Assembly (NCBI RefSeq): GCF_964340395.1 | Contig: NC_135550.1 | Coordinates: 18,399,484 to 18,463,483, forward strand | Source of the DNA: Glandiceps talaboti | Lineage: Eukaryota > Hemichordata > Enteropneusta > Spengelidae | DNA: 64,000 nucleotides | Direction: 5' to 3' | In this document: one piece after another, positions 23,709 through 35,930 of the stretch | How the letters are laid out: every line of letters begins with the position of its first letter | Position numbering within the stretch: the first letter of the stretch is position 1 | The notes under the pieces: generated by a model | Database searches by the model: none | What the model saw: only the letters and a program-made list of their open reading frames with translations | What the model was told of the DNA's origin: nothing | Program-made: the position numbers and the translations under genes

Positions 23709-26700
23709 GTAACTACATGACTGATCTGAATACTTCAGGAACGTTATGTTTGTGTTGGCTCGATGATCACCAATTTATCCGGCATGTCTTGTCGAGAGTG
23801 ACATGCATGTTAACGTGAACGTTCCAGTCCTTGGGTCAAAATGATTGCCCAGAGTCATTACAATTTGCAGTGCAATTAGTACACTTTTGAGTTTTTTCAT
23901 CGTGTCTTCCGTACGCTGGATACCCTGACTAGTCGACTCGACTCAACGTTGATGTTCGAAAGGTCATGATCCGATGTTTTCACTCACTGCTTTCACGAGA
24001 GTTGAGTGTATATAGGTCAAGCCCTTTCTGTGTGATTGACTTACGCCTTACATGTACAACAGTGAGATTTCGCAAGTCATGAGTTTCATAGATTGAATGC
24101 ATGATGTAAACTTGACTTGGGATGTAGGCCCGGTAGTGGTCGAGGTTTTCTCAAAACGATCCCCACCCCGGCCCACACCCCACCCCACCCCACCACCAAC
24201 CCATGCCCGCACCATACGGGACCACCACCTATAACACATATCTTCACATATCACTGACCACACAGTGTACTGGTATGTAAAATATAGAATCTGATTAAGA
24301 TAAAGTGATATGGTTATTATATCAGCTATAATTTACATATTGTACAGGAATGTAACAAAAGTTATAGTTTTGATACATATATTTTCTTGGTTTGTGTATC
24401 CATGGTGACTATTATTAGATATATTAATCAGAGCTTTATGAGAATGAGACGACAATCATTTGTGCTGTGTATCATCAAAACTCGCTACTTGCTGTGATAT
24501 ATGATGTTAGATTCTCGACAGTGAGCCATTTTTTTAAATGAGAAACCAGCAAATTTCTTGTGAGTGAATATGAGAGCATATTTTGGCAGAATTACCCTCA
24601 TGTTTGTCATCAAAATATACCAAGAATTAATTCCCAACTTGTACTATAGCTGATTTGTAAAGAACTAAGTGTGCTTGCACTGGGAACTACTAAAAATCTA
24701 CATTTGAAATACCTGTGGTATAGCAGATACAACTGTACTAGTAAGACATGAAGCTGTTATCGTCTCCAGCCACGTAAATGTTCTAAGTTAGACACTCCTC
24801 ACTCAGTGACCTAGAAGTCGCATTTTTCATAACATCACAGGTTGCCTTCAGTTTACAAATTCATGTTTTTTGTAAACACAGAATTGCAATATATACTATC
24901 AATTTTCTTACACCATCTGATTGAATGCTTGTACACAAAAGCAGCAGGTGCAAATTGCATAGGACTGTCAATCACCAGAGCCTTTTATTCCTCTGTGTAT
25001 GTAAATTACTTTGTTTTAGTTTTGAAGAGAGGAAATTACACAGAAATTATGACAGAGAATTGGGTCCATACAAAATTTGCCAAATTCGTCACTTGAAAAT
25101 AGTAATCAAAATCACCTGTCTTTGAAGTGTTGCTTAATCCACTTTTTGTTATACTGAGAATGAGATGCCAACCAGAAACCGTTTCTCATTGTAATCTCAT
25201 TCTTATATTAGCTCAACGTAATCTCTCTTATTACCATACATAGGTATCACAGGAAAAAAAAGCATGACTCAACAAGTGACCTATGACATCTAGAACTATT
25301 CTGAAATTTGTCACCAAGGAACCTGTCTTTCAATAATTTGATCTATTTACTCTGTTCCTACATAGTTTATGTTGTGATAGGTTGCTGTGTACAAAGTATT
25401 GACACAAGAATTAGATATTTAGTCCCTAGTATGTTTAACTTTGTTCAGTCAAGCAAAATACAAGTGACATAAGGGGCCCTGTCTGATGGGAAGTGACAAA
25501 ACCCTTGCATCATGAGTATTTTTTGGCTGAATGAGAGAACTAAAAACAGTATTTGAGATATGCAAGCTAAATTTAGCAGAAATAGCCTATTATACTACAG
25601 GTCTTGATATATATACAAATGATATGTTATTGACCTGGGTTGTGTTAGCCACTTTTACAACATGGAATTCATTTAAAAACATATATTTGTAGTCAGTTGT
25701 ATTACAATTATTGTGAACTATTGTAATGTTAAGCTTTATACTGCCATGTGATTAGTGTCCACAGACCATGACAACAGTGTAATAATTTTTCCGTAAACTG
25801 GGGTGTCCTTGAGCAATGCTTCTTACAATTTGAAGTGCAAAGTATTAGTATGGCGTCCTCCAGGTGTAAGGTTACAAATTTAACTATATATTGCCATGCT
25901 TTATATAACCAAAATCACCAAACACCCTGTCTTGCTTTAATGTATCACGAACACATTCAGCCCCCTCTTGTTCATGTTTGTTCATAGTGGTAGAAATGCT
26001 ATCATGACTGTAGCATGATTTAGTTCCAATATGGAATGGCTTCTCAACTATAACATCAATATATATCGGAAAACATACAAATATTATGTTGTATAAAATG
26101 AAGCAGGGAGAACATGACTAATTGTGTCTGTTTAGACATGCCAAGAATTCTATCTGATTATCTGTGAGTGTTCTTGCCATTCAGGTAATTTGCATAGATT
26201 TACATATTATCTTGTACTACAGTTTGATAGGGAACCACAATAACATACCCAGGAAACTTAGGGTAAATTTTACGTACTTGTTAGAACAAAAATGCTCACT
26301 GTGATGTTATTTTGTTTATTTGTGTAGGTAAAGAATACCAGGAAGCTATCACATACTATACCAAAGCTATCGATCTCAATCCATGTGTTGCTGCTTACTA
26401 CGGTAATAGAAGTTTTGCATATCTGAAAACTGAGTGTTTTGGATATGCATTGGAAGATGCCTCTAAAGCTTTAGAACTAGATAGGTCTTACGTCAAGGTA
26501 GGTTTATATATACTAAATTATGGTGTCTTAGATTCATCTTAATGGTGTGATTCAAAAACTGGTATCAGGAAAGTAAGGTGTCTTGTCGTAAAGAGTTGAT
26601 AGATAAGTCATGATAACATTCATAAGTCAGAAGTATTTTCCAGCTGAATGTAGACACATATTGGGGAATGATATAATTATACCCCTAACAAGTGTAATGT

Positions 26701-29700
26701 ATTTTAAAAATTGAGGAAAAATAATGGTGATGTTGAACATTTTCACTCATAGTTTGAGAACTGCAGACACAAATAGTACAATGACATAGTCATGACAGAC
26801 ATGCATTTTTTGTGAAATAGAATGACTTGGGTATCAATTCCATATTTTTTGTTTGAATGTGTTCAACTTTGCTTGTGTGTGATATAATTATTCTGATTTC
26901 ATTCTAAATTTTAACTTTTGTATGTGTTTCTTACTAGGGTTACTATAGAAGAGCGACTGCTAACATGGCATTGGGCAAATATAAACTTGCTCTCAGGGAT
27001 TATGAGACTGTAAGTACCTATTAGTATTAATGTTATTATTATTATTATTATTAATATTATTTAAAGGTGATTCAAAATGCTCACATTCACTATTGCTAAT
27101 TTGCTAGACGACATGTTTGTGAAATGCATTCTGGTTTTAAAACTTTTCAAAAGCGTCTGCAAACACCTTAAAATGACCCTTTTTCAGTCACTTCCCTTCG
27201 GATTTACTTCGAGAGTTTTCGGGTATTTCCGGTCCCACCTAGACCACGGGATTTTATGACGTCATAAAGAGACATGGATAGCACGTAGCCTATGGCGAGC
27301 GTAGTCACTAGGTGAACAAAACTCAACAGCATTGTGAAAAAATACATTGCTGGTGGTTGTAACAGACATCAGTAAACAAAAACTACACTCTACATGTCTT
27401 ATTAACCAACATTTACCGATATTTACTCACACTTTCTGACTAATTGGCAGTGTCTGTAGGTATAAATGCTAAAATATGATCTCCCCATATTATGGCAAAA
27501 TAAATCAAAACGGCTAGACTACAGTGTAGATATACATAAACACTTGTAATGTCGCTCGCGTGTTTCAATTTATTTATCTGATTTTTTTTATTATTTGCCG
27601 AGGAGAAGCATTACAATATCTTCGACAGGCATGACAGCCCACTATACTCGACTATACTCACTGATGTCGCCTTTTGAACGGCGCATTTAGCAACAAAGTA
27701 AACATATTTATCTTGAATAAATATACTAGCTATTAGATTGCCATATCATCAGCAATAAAATTGTAAAGAATTGAGGAAATTTCGTGAGTTTAGTGTTGTC
27801 ATTTACATGACTTTAGCAACTCGCATGGAAGAAAACTTGTATGGTTTCCCTTGTTGCGATATCACTTAATTTAATGCAACAATGCAATATGCCTATTTAA
27901 TATTCATTAGAAGAATTCTGTAACGAATCATGGTATTCGAAGTGTACAGTTTAGGAAACCAACAAATCAAATATGTGTTCATGATATCAAATACGATTGG
28001 ACATTATTGACGTCGGCAATCAAGGTCGTGACCCCAGCACATGGTTATGAAAGAAAGCCTGCAACTAGATACTTGGCTAGCCACGTCCGGTCCCGTTTCT
28101 CAGGGTTTGTTTTGAAGTTAGAGACGTTATTTCTGTACGACTTGAAGAATTTTACAATATATCTGATTGATAAATATGGATTACATCAACACGTGGATAA
28201 ATTTAACCCGACACGAATGTGCGCTGTGCTCTCCCGATTCCATACGTACATTGTACATACACTGCTTCAGCTTTGATCGGCGGCCTAGTATGAGCTTACT
28301 GCCGTGGCTGCGGTGACTGCACAAAACTTGACAACACTACCCCTCTACCGATATATAATAATCACCTGTATACCGTGATAAAAACAAGCAATAATTCGAG
28401 TCCCCAACAAGTCGATGAGACCTACTTCTGTTCTGTCCGATCCGAATGCGAGTTTCTTAGGTTTTATATGGGTTTCAGACTCGGACTAGAGTATTACGCC
28501 CTAGACAATAATAGATGTAAACTTGTGTTCACAAGCCAAACATGTGACAATACAAGACCACAACGAAAACTGTGAAAAATTTGCAGGTCAGTCTCATTTT
28601 ATATATGGACAACAAAATTAGGTCGGTCACAGTTCCATTTACATGTACATGATGCAATGACTCGGAGCGTACTTCCATATGCTCGGAGCAAATCGAATCA
28701 ATTAGTATATTATGGGACCAACAAATATATTGTGGCACATGTCCCGATACGCCTTCTTGAAGTTTCCCATTGGTATTCTAATAGCTAGTATATTTATTCG
28801 AGATGAAATATGTTTACTTTGTTGTTAAATGCACTGTTCAAAAGGCGACGCGAGTACGATTGGGCTAAAATATGCCGTCCTTGGCCCGGGGATGCCGTCA
28901 AACGTCACCACGGTATCGTAATGTTTCTCCTCGGCAAATAATAAAAAATCAGATAAATAAAAGTCAATGAATGTGAAACACGCGACATTACAAGTGTTTA
29001 TATATATCTAGTCTAGCCGTTTTTGATTTATTTTGCCATAATATGGGGAGATCATATTTTAGCATTTATACCTACAGACACTGCCAATTAGTCAGAAAGT
29101 GTGAGTAAATATCGGTAAATGTTGGTTAATAAGACATGTAGAGTGTAGTTTTTGTTTACTGATGTCTATTACAACCACTAGCAATGTATTTTTTCACAAT
29201 GCTGTTGAGTTTTGTTCACCTAGTGACTACGCTCACCATAGGCTACGTGCTATCCATGTCTCTTTATGACGTCATAAAATCCCGTGGTCTAGGTGGGACC
29301 GGAAATACCCGAAAACTCTCGAAGTAAATCCGAAGGGAAGTGACTGAAAAAGGGTCATTTTAAGGTGTTTGCAGACGCTTTTGAAAAGTTTTAAAACCAG
29401 AATGCATTTCACAAACATGTCGTCTAGCAAATTAGCGATAGTGAATGTGAGCATTTTGAATCACCTTTAACAAACAGATAATTTCAGCCACAGGTACATG
29501 TAATATCATAGATATCAATGTCATTTGAATCATCCAATGGATTTTGTGATGATGTCTGAATAAGACTAGCTCTCCATCTAAGCTATGATTACTATCTTGT
29601 TTTATTTTCCTTTCTCGTAAAATGTCCAGGTGACGAAAGCCAGGCCAAATGATAAAGATGCAAGAGCTAAATATATGGAATGCAGTAAAATAGTCAAGAG

Positions 29701-32700
29701 GCGAGCATTTGAACGAGCAATATCAGTGGATGACAGCAAGAAATCTATAGTTGAATCATTAGATCTAGAAGGCATGGGTAAGTTTAATAGTTGTGTTTTA
29801 CATAGACATGTATGATATTAACAATTGGAAGTAGTAGGTAACAGTAGTCAATTGTGTACAAGTCCCTAGTCACAGCCAAATAGCTGTTCTCTTTGTAGAA
29901 ATAACAACATCAAGTACATTGTACCAGAACAGCCATTCTTATCAACCTTCTAGACCAAGGTAGACTGAGTCAGCCGGGTCAGCTCAAGAACTAAACTCTA
30001 CCTGAGAAGTGTGCATGGTCACATTCCCTCTATCATAGTATCCAACCATGAACTAAACTCTAGCTGAGAAGTTTACATGGTCACATTCCCTCTATCAGAA
30101 TATCCCAATTGATTGCCCTGGGTAGATTTGGGCCCCTGGGTAGATTAGGCTGGTCCTAACAGGGTTACCCGTTTGTCGATGTGTATTTTAAAGCATTTTG
30201 ATAATAAAAGTCATTATTATTGCTCTGTGCAGTGTAAATTCATCGGCAGACTGGGTTACATTGTATTGTCATTGTATTGATAACTTGACAATGTTTCTGA
30301 GATTTTGGTCATCCACTTTCCTATAATTGCAATGTCATGGTGTGCCAGTATAAGGCAAAATGAGGATGAAAATTTTCAATATACATGTAAGTACTAATTA
30401 CATGGTTGTACATGCTTGTACACAAAGAAATCAACAAACTGCGTAAAAGAAGTTCCTTGACTGAATGCAAATGGCACTCCCAGTGGCCAAAGTAAACAAT
30501 CTTTTGTTTATTTCCAATGACCAAAATATGTATCTTGTATGATTTGTTTTTCCCATAGCTGAAAAGACAATCAAATTGTGTATTTTTGATTTGCAGCAAT
30601 AGAAGACAACTATGATGGTCCAAATATTGACAATGGAAAAGTTACCTTAGACTTTGTGAAAGGAATGATGGAAACATTCAAAAATCAAAAGAAGTTACAT
30701 AGAAAGTATGCATATATGGTGAGTAAGGGGTCTACCATGTTTCAGTTATCTACTGTGTACACATTTTCATGTGAAGGCACCCCAGATTGGGGGGAAATGG
30801 TTGAACTTTTTATGATGTATGCTGGATACATAACAGTGAAAAAAAAGCAAACAACAAAATCTCTGTAAGTGAATCTCATTTCTTTTTGATACTGAAATGA
30901 TTCGTTTTAGTTAAAGCTATAGTTTACATACTGGATGATTGCAACTTCTATTTTTTCTTGAGCAAAATTTCTCACATTTGAAAGTTTTGCGGCTTAGTTT
31001 ATTGTGCCATTTTCAGTTTTACATTGTAATTTACTTATTGTATAGTGTTCATTCCCCCATTGTCTTGACAGATTCTTATACAAATCAAAGAAGTGTTCAG
31101 CAAGTTACCGTCACTATGTGAGATCACCGTACCAGATGATGGCAAGTTTACAGTCTGTGGGGACATCCATGGCCAATTCTATGATCTTCTTAATATATTT
31201 GAAATTAATGGTCTACCTTCACCTACAAATCCATATGTATCCTTTAATGATAACATATTGACTACAGTACATGTAGGTGTAGAATTCTACATACAACACC
31301 AAAGCATATCAACTACAGCACATGATAGGTGTAGAATTCTACATACAACACCAAGGCATGCATCTCTAATTTTTAACCTGATGATTGAATGGTAACAAGT
31401 ACTGTCCTTGTGTAAAAGCTTATCATTTTATTGTTATTGTAGACATATGCAGTATAGCTCAGGAGTTGCTTTCTGATTGGGCTAGTGTCTGGGCAAGTTC
31501 AGTGCTAACACTGGGCTAGCTTTGGTAAGTTCAGTGCTAACGCTAGGCTAGCATTGGGTAAGTTCAGTTCTAACACTAGGCTAGCATTGGGTAAGTTCAG
31601 AGCTAACACTAGGACAGCATTGGCCAAGGTCAGTGTTAACACCGAAGGTTCAATTACCAGGGTAATAATATAGGGATCACATGATACTTGTTTTAGCATA
31701 CCAAACTTTGCATGACCAAAACATATCATCACCCAAGTTATTTTATTCAGTAACAGTTTTCATTTATTCAATGATGTTCTGTATTCTGTGTTGTAATCAA
31801 GCCATTTCTACCATTGTATGTTGCTGTTCCTTGACCTTTGACCTACCAGCTGTTTAATGGTGACTTTGTAGATAGGGGCTCATTTTCGGTAGAATGTATT
31901 CTTACATTGTTTGCTTTTAAACTTCTATATCCAGAACATTTCCACATGTCAAGGGGTAAGTTCAAAGTTCAAAGTTTAAAGCTCACTGAAATTTTACACT
32001 TTCTATTTGACTTTGAGACAAAAGAAATATTGAAGTTTACAATGACAAGTAATGATATAAAAGACACTATCCACCAAGGAAGGTTAGGTGATGGACAAAA
32101 TGTCACACCCAACACTTTTAGGCCAAAACAAGTGATCTGAACCTTTGTGAATTTATGTTGCTCAATAAAAACCGGGATGTTAAACAAGATAAAATGAGAT
32201 GAACTATAACAGTACAGTTGAGATTAGGATTGAACTTTAGGAGAGAGAAAAGTTGTTTGGCAGAGCTATAGAAAAAGTAGGACCAGAACAGAAGAATAAT
32301 CCCAATGTAATCCTTATGGATCCACTGATAAGATAACACTAATACGAGAACCTGGGATTGAAACCCTGGCCTTTAACTTATTGTGAAGATGTTTGTCAAC
32401 CATGGTGTATTGAAAGTTCAAGATTTGAATTGCTTGTTTTCAACGTAGCTGAGAAATACTATGGACAATTATTGAATGATAAATACTTGACTTTTGACAG
32501 GAAATCATGAAAGTGAAACAATGAATCAAATGTATGGCTTCTTTGGTGAAGTCAAGGCCAAGTATACCTCACAGATGGCTGATTTGTTTACAGAAGTTTA
32601 TAACTGGTTACCACTAGCACAAGTTATCAACAAGAAAGTACTAGTAAGTATACAGTTTTTATTGGTTACCATGGTTACTTGAGTATATGTAAACAGACTA

Positions 32701-34579
32701 GTTTTAAACTGTTTATAGCAATGATTTCACCACTTTAAATGTATGTATGTTTTCTATCTACAGGTAACCCATGGAGGGTTGTTTAGTCGTGATGATGTCA
32801 CACTGGAGGAAATCAAGAAAGTAGAAAGGAACCAACAACCACCAGACTCAGGTAATGTTCACTGACTGCTGACTGGGCGCTGGTCATCAACAACATATAG
32901 TTAGATTCTCTTTGCTGTGAAAATTATAAATCCTTTGAAAAGAGTATATGTCACAGTTGATTTATCACAACAGTAACTGTAGCAATGCTCATGGATTCTC
33001 TACTCAAGAAGGTGCATGTTTCATTGAAAAATATTGTACTAATTTAGTGATGACTCAGTGAAAATCATTGTACCCATTTAGTGATGACTCGGTGAACATG
33101 GCCGTACTCATTTAGTGATGACTAATTGAAAATGGTTGTACTCATTTAGTGATGACTCATTGAAAATGGTTGTACTCATTTAGTGATGACTCTGAAAACC
33201 GTTGTACTCAATTAATGACTCAGTGAAAATTGTTGTACTCATTGAGTGATGACTCAGTGAACATGGCCGTACTCATTTAGTGATGACTCAGTGAAAATGG
33301 TTGTACTCAATTAGTGATGACTCAGTGAAAATGGTTGTACTCAATTAGTGATGACTCAGTAAAAATGACTACTCATTGAGTGATGACTCAGTGAACATGG
33401 CCGTACTCATTTAGTGATGACTCAGTGAAAATGGTTGTACTCATTGAGTAATATTTCAGTGAAAATGGTTGTAGCATGGTTCTGAACACAGTCTTAGATC
33501 TAACCATTTCATTTACCCTCCAGGAATAATGTGTGAACTATTATGGTCAGATCCTCAACCTCAGTACGGCAGAGCACCAAGCAAAAGAGGTGTTGGGGTC
33601 ATGTTTGGTCCTGATGTCACCAAGAAATTTCTAGAAAGAAACAATTTAGAGTATGTTATACGAAGTCATGAAGTAAAATCAGAGGGCTATGAAGTTACAC
33701 ACGATGGCAAATGTATCACAGTATTTTCAGCACCCAACTATTGGTAAGGAACTTATCTCCTGTTTTACAAAGAAAGGAAGGTCTAAAAAACTAAACTTTG
33801 AGATTTTCAGACAAATTTATTCGACTGGCAAGTAGAGGTTTCTCTTTACAATGTTGGTATGCTAGACTCTAATGTTTTCAGAATTGTATAGAGACTTTGT
33901 ATCATGAAAAATCATAAGCGAGGTGGTTCTATATTGAAGGAATTCTGTAGTTTGGCTGATGTTAGTCATAAAACAATCTTGGCTTGAATTGCAGTTAGAA
34001 TGTGTTTACCAGTGTTACTAAAAGCCAAGACCCGACATAGGATTTTTTTATAGTTACAATATGTTGACCAGGGTTTAATACTCAAATCCAAGACCTGACA
34101 CACACACACAAGTTTTGTTTTTCATTTGTTTTACAGTGATCAGATGGGTAATAAAGGTGCATTTATCACCATGGGATCTGATTTAAAACCAAATTTTACA
34201 ACATATGATGCCGTGGTAAGTTCAGTTATTTGTACATTTTCCATGAGCAGTCTGTTCAGAAGTCTCCCATGGTTAGTCAATCTAGAATTTGTCAGTTGGT
34301 TGACACTGTAGATCACACTTCTATAGGAAACCGTTGGCATCATTGAACCAATGGTTAACAGCACTATCATAACCTTTCTGTAATATAGTACAAAATAAAA
34401 CCATTTTTAGTTGAATTGTCACATTTCTTGAAATCTGGAATGAATTTCTACACAAATTTGTCACTTGTTTATATACAGCTTCCTTCTCTCAATAAAATTT
34501 GAATTTTTTTTTTTTTTTGCAGCCACATCCGGATGTGAGACCTATGGCCTATGCAAGCTCGTTGTTTGGCTTTATGTAA
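23570..34579 (+). CDS. PPP5C: Serine/threonine protein phosphatase 5, 12 coding exons, 502 aa
   Basis: PP5 is a PPP-family phosphatase whose N-terminal TPR domain binds the Hsp90 C-terminus and inhibits the active site until ligand binding; it dephosphorylates Hsp90 clients and co-chaperones. Exons: 23570-23708, 26328-26497, 26938-27009, 29630-29777, 30597-30718, 31072-31236, 31850-31955, 32501-32643, 32764-32851, 33524-33743, 34137-34215, 34523-34579. They sum to 1509 bp and all phases match. TPRs cover about residues 26-140, with [12 protein letters not shown] and VKGYYRRA. Metal and catalytic motifs are in order: GDIHGQF, GDFVDRG, RGNHE, HGGLF and SAPNYCD. The start is the ATG in AAAATGGCC; 502 aa compares with 499 in human. 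The last residues, SSLFGFM, differ from the vertebrate tail. The identification is secure. Confidence 0.98.
23709..26327 (+). other. PPP5C: PPP5C intron 1, 2.6 kb
   Basis: No exon or recognisable mobile element seen. It contains a short CCCCACCC-rich stretch near 24160-24200 and is otherwise plain AT-rich intron. Confidence 0.7.
26328..26497 (+). CDS. PPP5C: PPP5C exon 2 (TPR)
   Basis: Acceptor GTGTAG, donor TCAAG/GTAGGT. It reads [19 protein letters not shown], then [20 protein letters not shown], the core of TPR1-2. Confidence 0.97.
26938..27009 (+). CDS. PPP5C: PPP5C exon 3 (TPR)
   Basis: Acceptor TTACTAG, donor GAGACT/GTAAGT; 24 codons. It reads [20 protein letters not shown] and then DYET. 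The Lys before GYYRRA and the Arg within it correspond to the Hsp90-clamp residues of the family. Confidence 0.97.
27061..29470. mobile_element. 2.4-kb foldback (long-TIR) DNA transposon in PPP5C intron 3
   Basis: The two ends are near-perfect inverted copies of about 670-690 bp (27061-27735 and 28778-29470), with occasional mismatches. The outermost bases are TTAAAGGTGATTCAAAATG and its complement, so TTAA flanks both ends. The piggyBac superfamily duplicates TTAA, but the inner terminus AGGTG is not the usual CCC start, so the family is uncertain. The middle about 1 kb has only short open frames that I cannot identify, so the element looks non-autonomous. Each arm carries a perfect CRE palindrome TGACGTCA (27257-27264, 29267-29274). 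Confidence 0.85.
29630..29777 (+). CDS. PPP5C: PPP5C exon 4 (TPR end and linker)
   Basis: Acceptor GTCCAG, donor ATGG/GTAAGT, phase 1. It reads [20 protein letters not shown], then [11 protein letters not shown] and SLDLEGM, corresponding to the PP5 helix linking the TPR and phosphatase domains. Confidence 0.97.
30597..30718 (+). CDS. PPP5C: PPP5C exon 5
   Basis: Acceptor TTTGCAG, donor ATATG/GTGAGT. It reads [19 protein letters not shown], then [12 protein letters not shown], the start of the catalytic domain. Confidence 0.97.
31072..31236 (+). CDS. PPP5C: PPP5C exon 6 (metal site GDIHG)
   Basis: Acceptor TTGACAG, donor CCATAT/GTATCC. It contains [16 protein letters not shown] and [10 protein letters not shown]. 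Asp and His of GDIHG bind the first metal; vertebrate PP5 has GDTHG. Confidence 0.97.
31493..31645. repeat. 33-bp minisatellite in PPP5C intron 6
   Basis: Four to five units of the form GGTAAGTTCAGTGCTAACAC then TAGGCTAGCATTG. The minus strand therefore gives a repeating Leu/Ala/Asn-rich translation, which is not a gene. Confidence 0.9.
31850..31955 (+). CDS. PPP5C: PPP5C exon 7 (GDFVDRG)
   Basis: Acceptor CTACCAG, donor AGGG/GTAAGT. It reads [20 protein letters not shown], then [21 protein letters not shown] is the second PPP signature. Confidence 0.97.
32225..32390. repeat. Dispersed repeat fragment in PPP5C intron 7
   Basis: GAGCTATAGAAAAAG, GGATCCACTGATAAGATAAC and GGGATTGAAACCCTGGCCTT match, with changes, a copy at 63375-63530. 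A shorter match lies at 4290-4370 (GGCTCCACTGATAAGGCCAA). Confidence 0.7.
32501..32643 (+). CDS. PPP5C: PPP5C exon 8 (RGNHE)
   Basis: Acceptor TTGACAG, donor GTACTA/GTAAGT. It completes RGNHESE and reads [15 protein letters not shown]. His of GNHE is the catalytic acid. FFGEVK has Phe where vertebrate PP5 has Glu. Confidence 0.97.
32764..32851 (+). CDS. PPP5C: PPP5C exon 9 (HGG)
   Basis: Acceptor TCTACAG, donor TCAG/GTAATG. It reads [19 protein letters not shown] and NQQPPDSG. The His of HGGLF is a metal ligand. Confidence 0.97.
33037..33473. repeat. 34-bp minisatellite with embedded AP-1 motifs, PPP5C intron 9
   Basis: About 13 units resembling TACTCATTTAGTGATGACTC then AGTGAAAATGGTTG. Nine units keep the exact AP-1 heptamer TGACTCA; the others are mutated (for example TGACTCG, TGACTAA). 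Confidence 0.92.
33524..33743 (+). CDS. PPP5C: PPP5C exon 10
   Basis: Acceptor CTCCAG, donor TATTG/GTAAGG, phase 2. It reads [39 protein letters not shown] and [12 protein letters not shown], ending in SAPNY; the Cys codon is split across the intron. Confidence 0.97.
34137..34215 (+). CDS. PPP5C: PPP5C exon 11
   Basis: Acceptor TTTACAG, donor GCCGTG/GTAAGT. It completes [15 protein letters not shown] and continues [16 protein letters not shown]. Confidence 0.96.
34523..34579 (+). CDS. PPP5C: PPP5C exon 12 and stop
   Basis: Acceptor is a long T-run then GCAG. It reads [18 protein letters not shown] and TAA. PHPNVKPMAYAN is the vertebrate equivalent. The final helix that in vertebrates helps hold the TPR domain on the active site is shorter and different here. 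Confidence 0.95.
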   Translation, partial: PHPDVRPMAYASSLFGFM

Positions 34580-34607
34580 TGTCATGTCCATGGAGGAAAT
34601 CAAGGAA

Positions 34608-35255
34608 ATGTCCAGCAACATACTATTTACACTGTAGTCTGTGAGATCCAATACAGATGTATAATCAGGGCCTCACACAGTGAAATGGCTGGCCATATAC
34701 TGTTCACATCAAAATATGTGAGACCCAACATATGTATATCTGTGAGATCAAATACATGTATAACCTTGGCCTTATTCAAGGAAATGGTCAGCCATAATAC
34801 TGTTCACACCAAAATCTGTGAGACCCAATACAAATGTATATTGTATATCTAAGATCAAATATTATCAGAGCCTCAATCAATGAAAAGTCCAGCAATGTTG
34901 TTATAACCAGGGCCTCACACAGTTAACTGGCCTGGCTAGTCATATACTGTTCACACCACAATATGTGAGACCCAATATATGCATAACCAGTGGCTCACTC
35001 GGTGAAATTTATGGCTGACCATATACTGTTGACACTAAAATCTGTGAGACCCAATACATGTATTAACAGAATATCCATGAGATCAAATACAGGTATAACA
35101 AGGGCCTCACACAGTGAAATGACTAGCCATATACTGTGTACACCGTAATCTGAGACCCAGTATATATATATCTATGAAATCAAATACAGGTATAATCAAA
35201 TGTCTGGCAACATGTACTATGTATATCAGAATCTCTGAGATCCATCCAATACATG
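34608..35255. repeat. Degenerate 75-100 bp tandem repeat in PPP5C 3' UTR
   Basis: About seven units built from CCATATACTGTTCACACC, then AAAATCTGTGAGACCCAATA, then GGCCTCACACAGTGAAATGG, with insertions and deletions. Confidence 0.85.
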
Positions 35256-35656
35256 CATTTGATACCTGGGTGTCACACATGCTGTTTACAATGCTGTATT
35301 TCAGGACAAAAAAAATGTTGTATTTACAATCACCACATCACTGCATACCCTGATGAACTACCACATAACCCATAGTCTATCAAACTCTTATCTTATGTAT
35401 TTACACTACGAGGGTAGTGTCTATGAATTTCAAAGCAAAGTCATGATAATACCAGTCAAAGAGACTCTGTACATGTAGTTACAATCACTAAAGCCGTGTG
35501 TGGAAGTCTACAATAAACCTTGACATGTTTTACAACACTTCATTTGTTGTGAAGGAATGCTGACATCTGGTCATGGTCTGTATTTGCAACCATAACATCA
35601 CATCACTCAGTGAGCTGTATTTACTACTCTGGCTTCTCACTAATATATACGACTTG

Positions 35657-35930
35657 CAGCTGTATTTCCAACCATAGGATCACACCAGTCTGTGAGATCC
35701 AGAGCTGTATTTTCAACCATACGATCACACCAGTCTCTGAGATCCAGAGCTGTATTTCCAACCATACGATCACACCAGTCTCTGAGATCCAGAGCTGTAT
35801 TTTCAACCATACGATCACACCAGTCTGTGAGATCCAGAACTGTATTTACATCCATGGCTTCACATAATCTCTGAGACCCACAGCTGTATTTACAATCTAT
35901 GGCTTCCCACCAGTTTCTGTAGTGTTTACA
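35657..35930. repeat. 45-bp tandem repeat in PPP5C 3' flank
   Basis: Five to six units of CCAACCATACGATCACACCA then GTCTCTGAGATCCAGAGCTG. CTGTGAGATCC is shared with the preceding longer array, so the two probably share an origin. Confidence 0.92.

Noticed and set aside
28007-28276. 89-residue open frame inside the foldback element
   Set aside because: No recognisable domain, and no catalytic DDE/DDD pattern could be seen.
27077-29454. Identical 60-residue open frames on opposite strands
   Set aside because: They are the same stretch of the two inverted arms of the foldback element; no start context, family match or transposase motif.
33037-33473. Regular repeats with short spacers, considered as a CRISPR-like array
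   Set aside because: Animal nuclear intron; units are contiguous and degenerate with no unique spacers.
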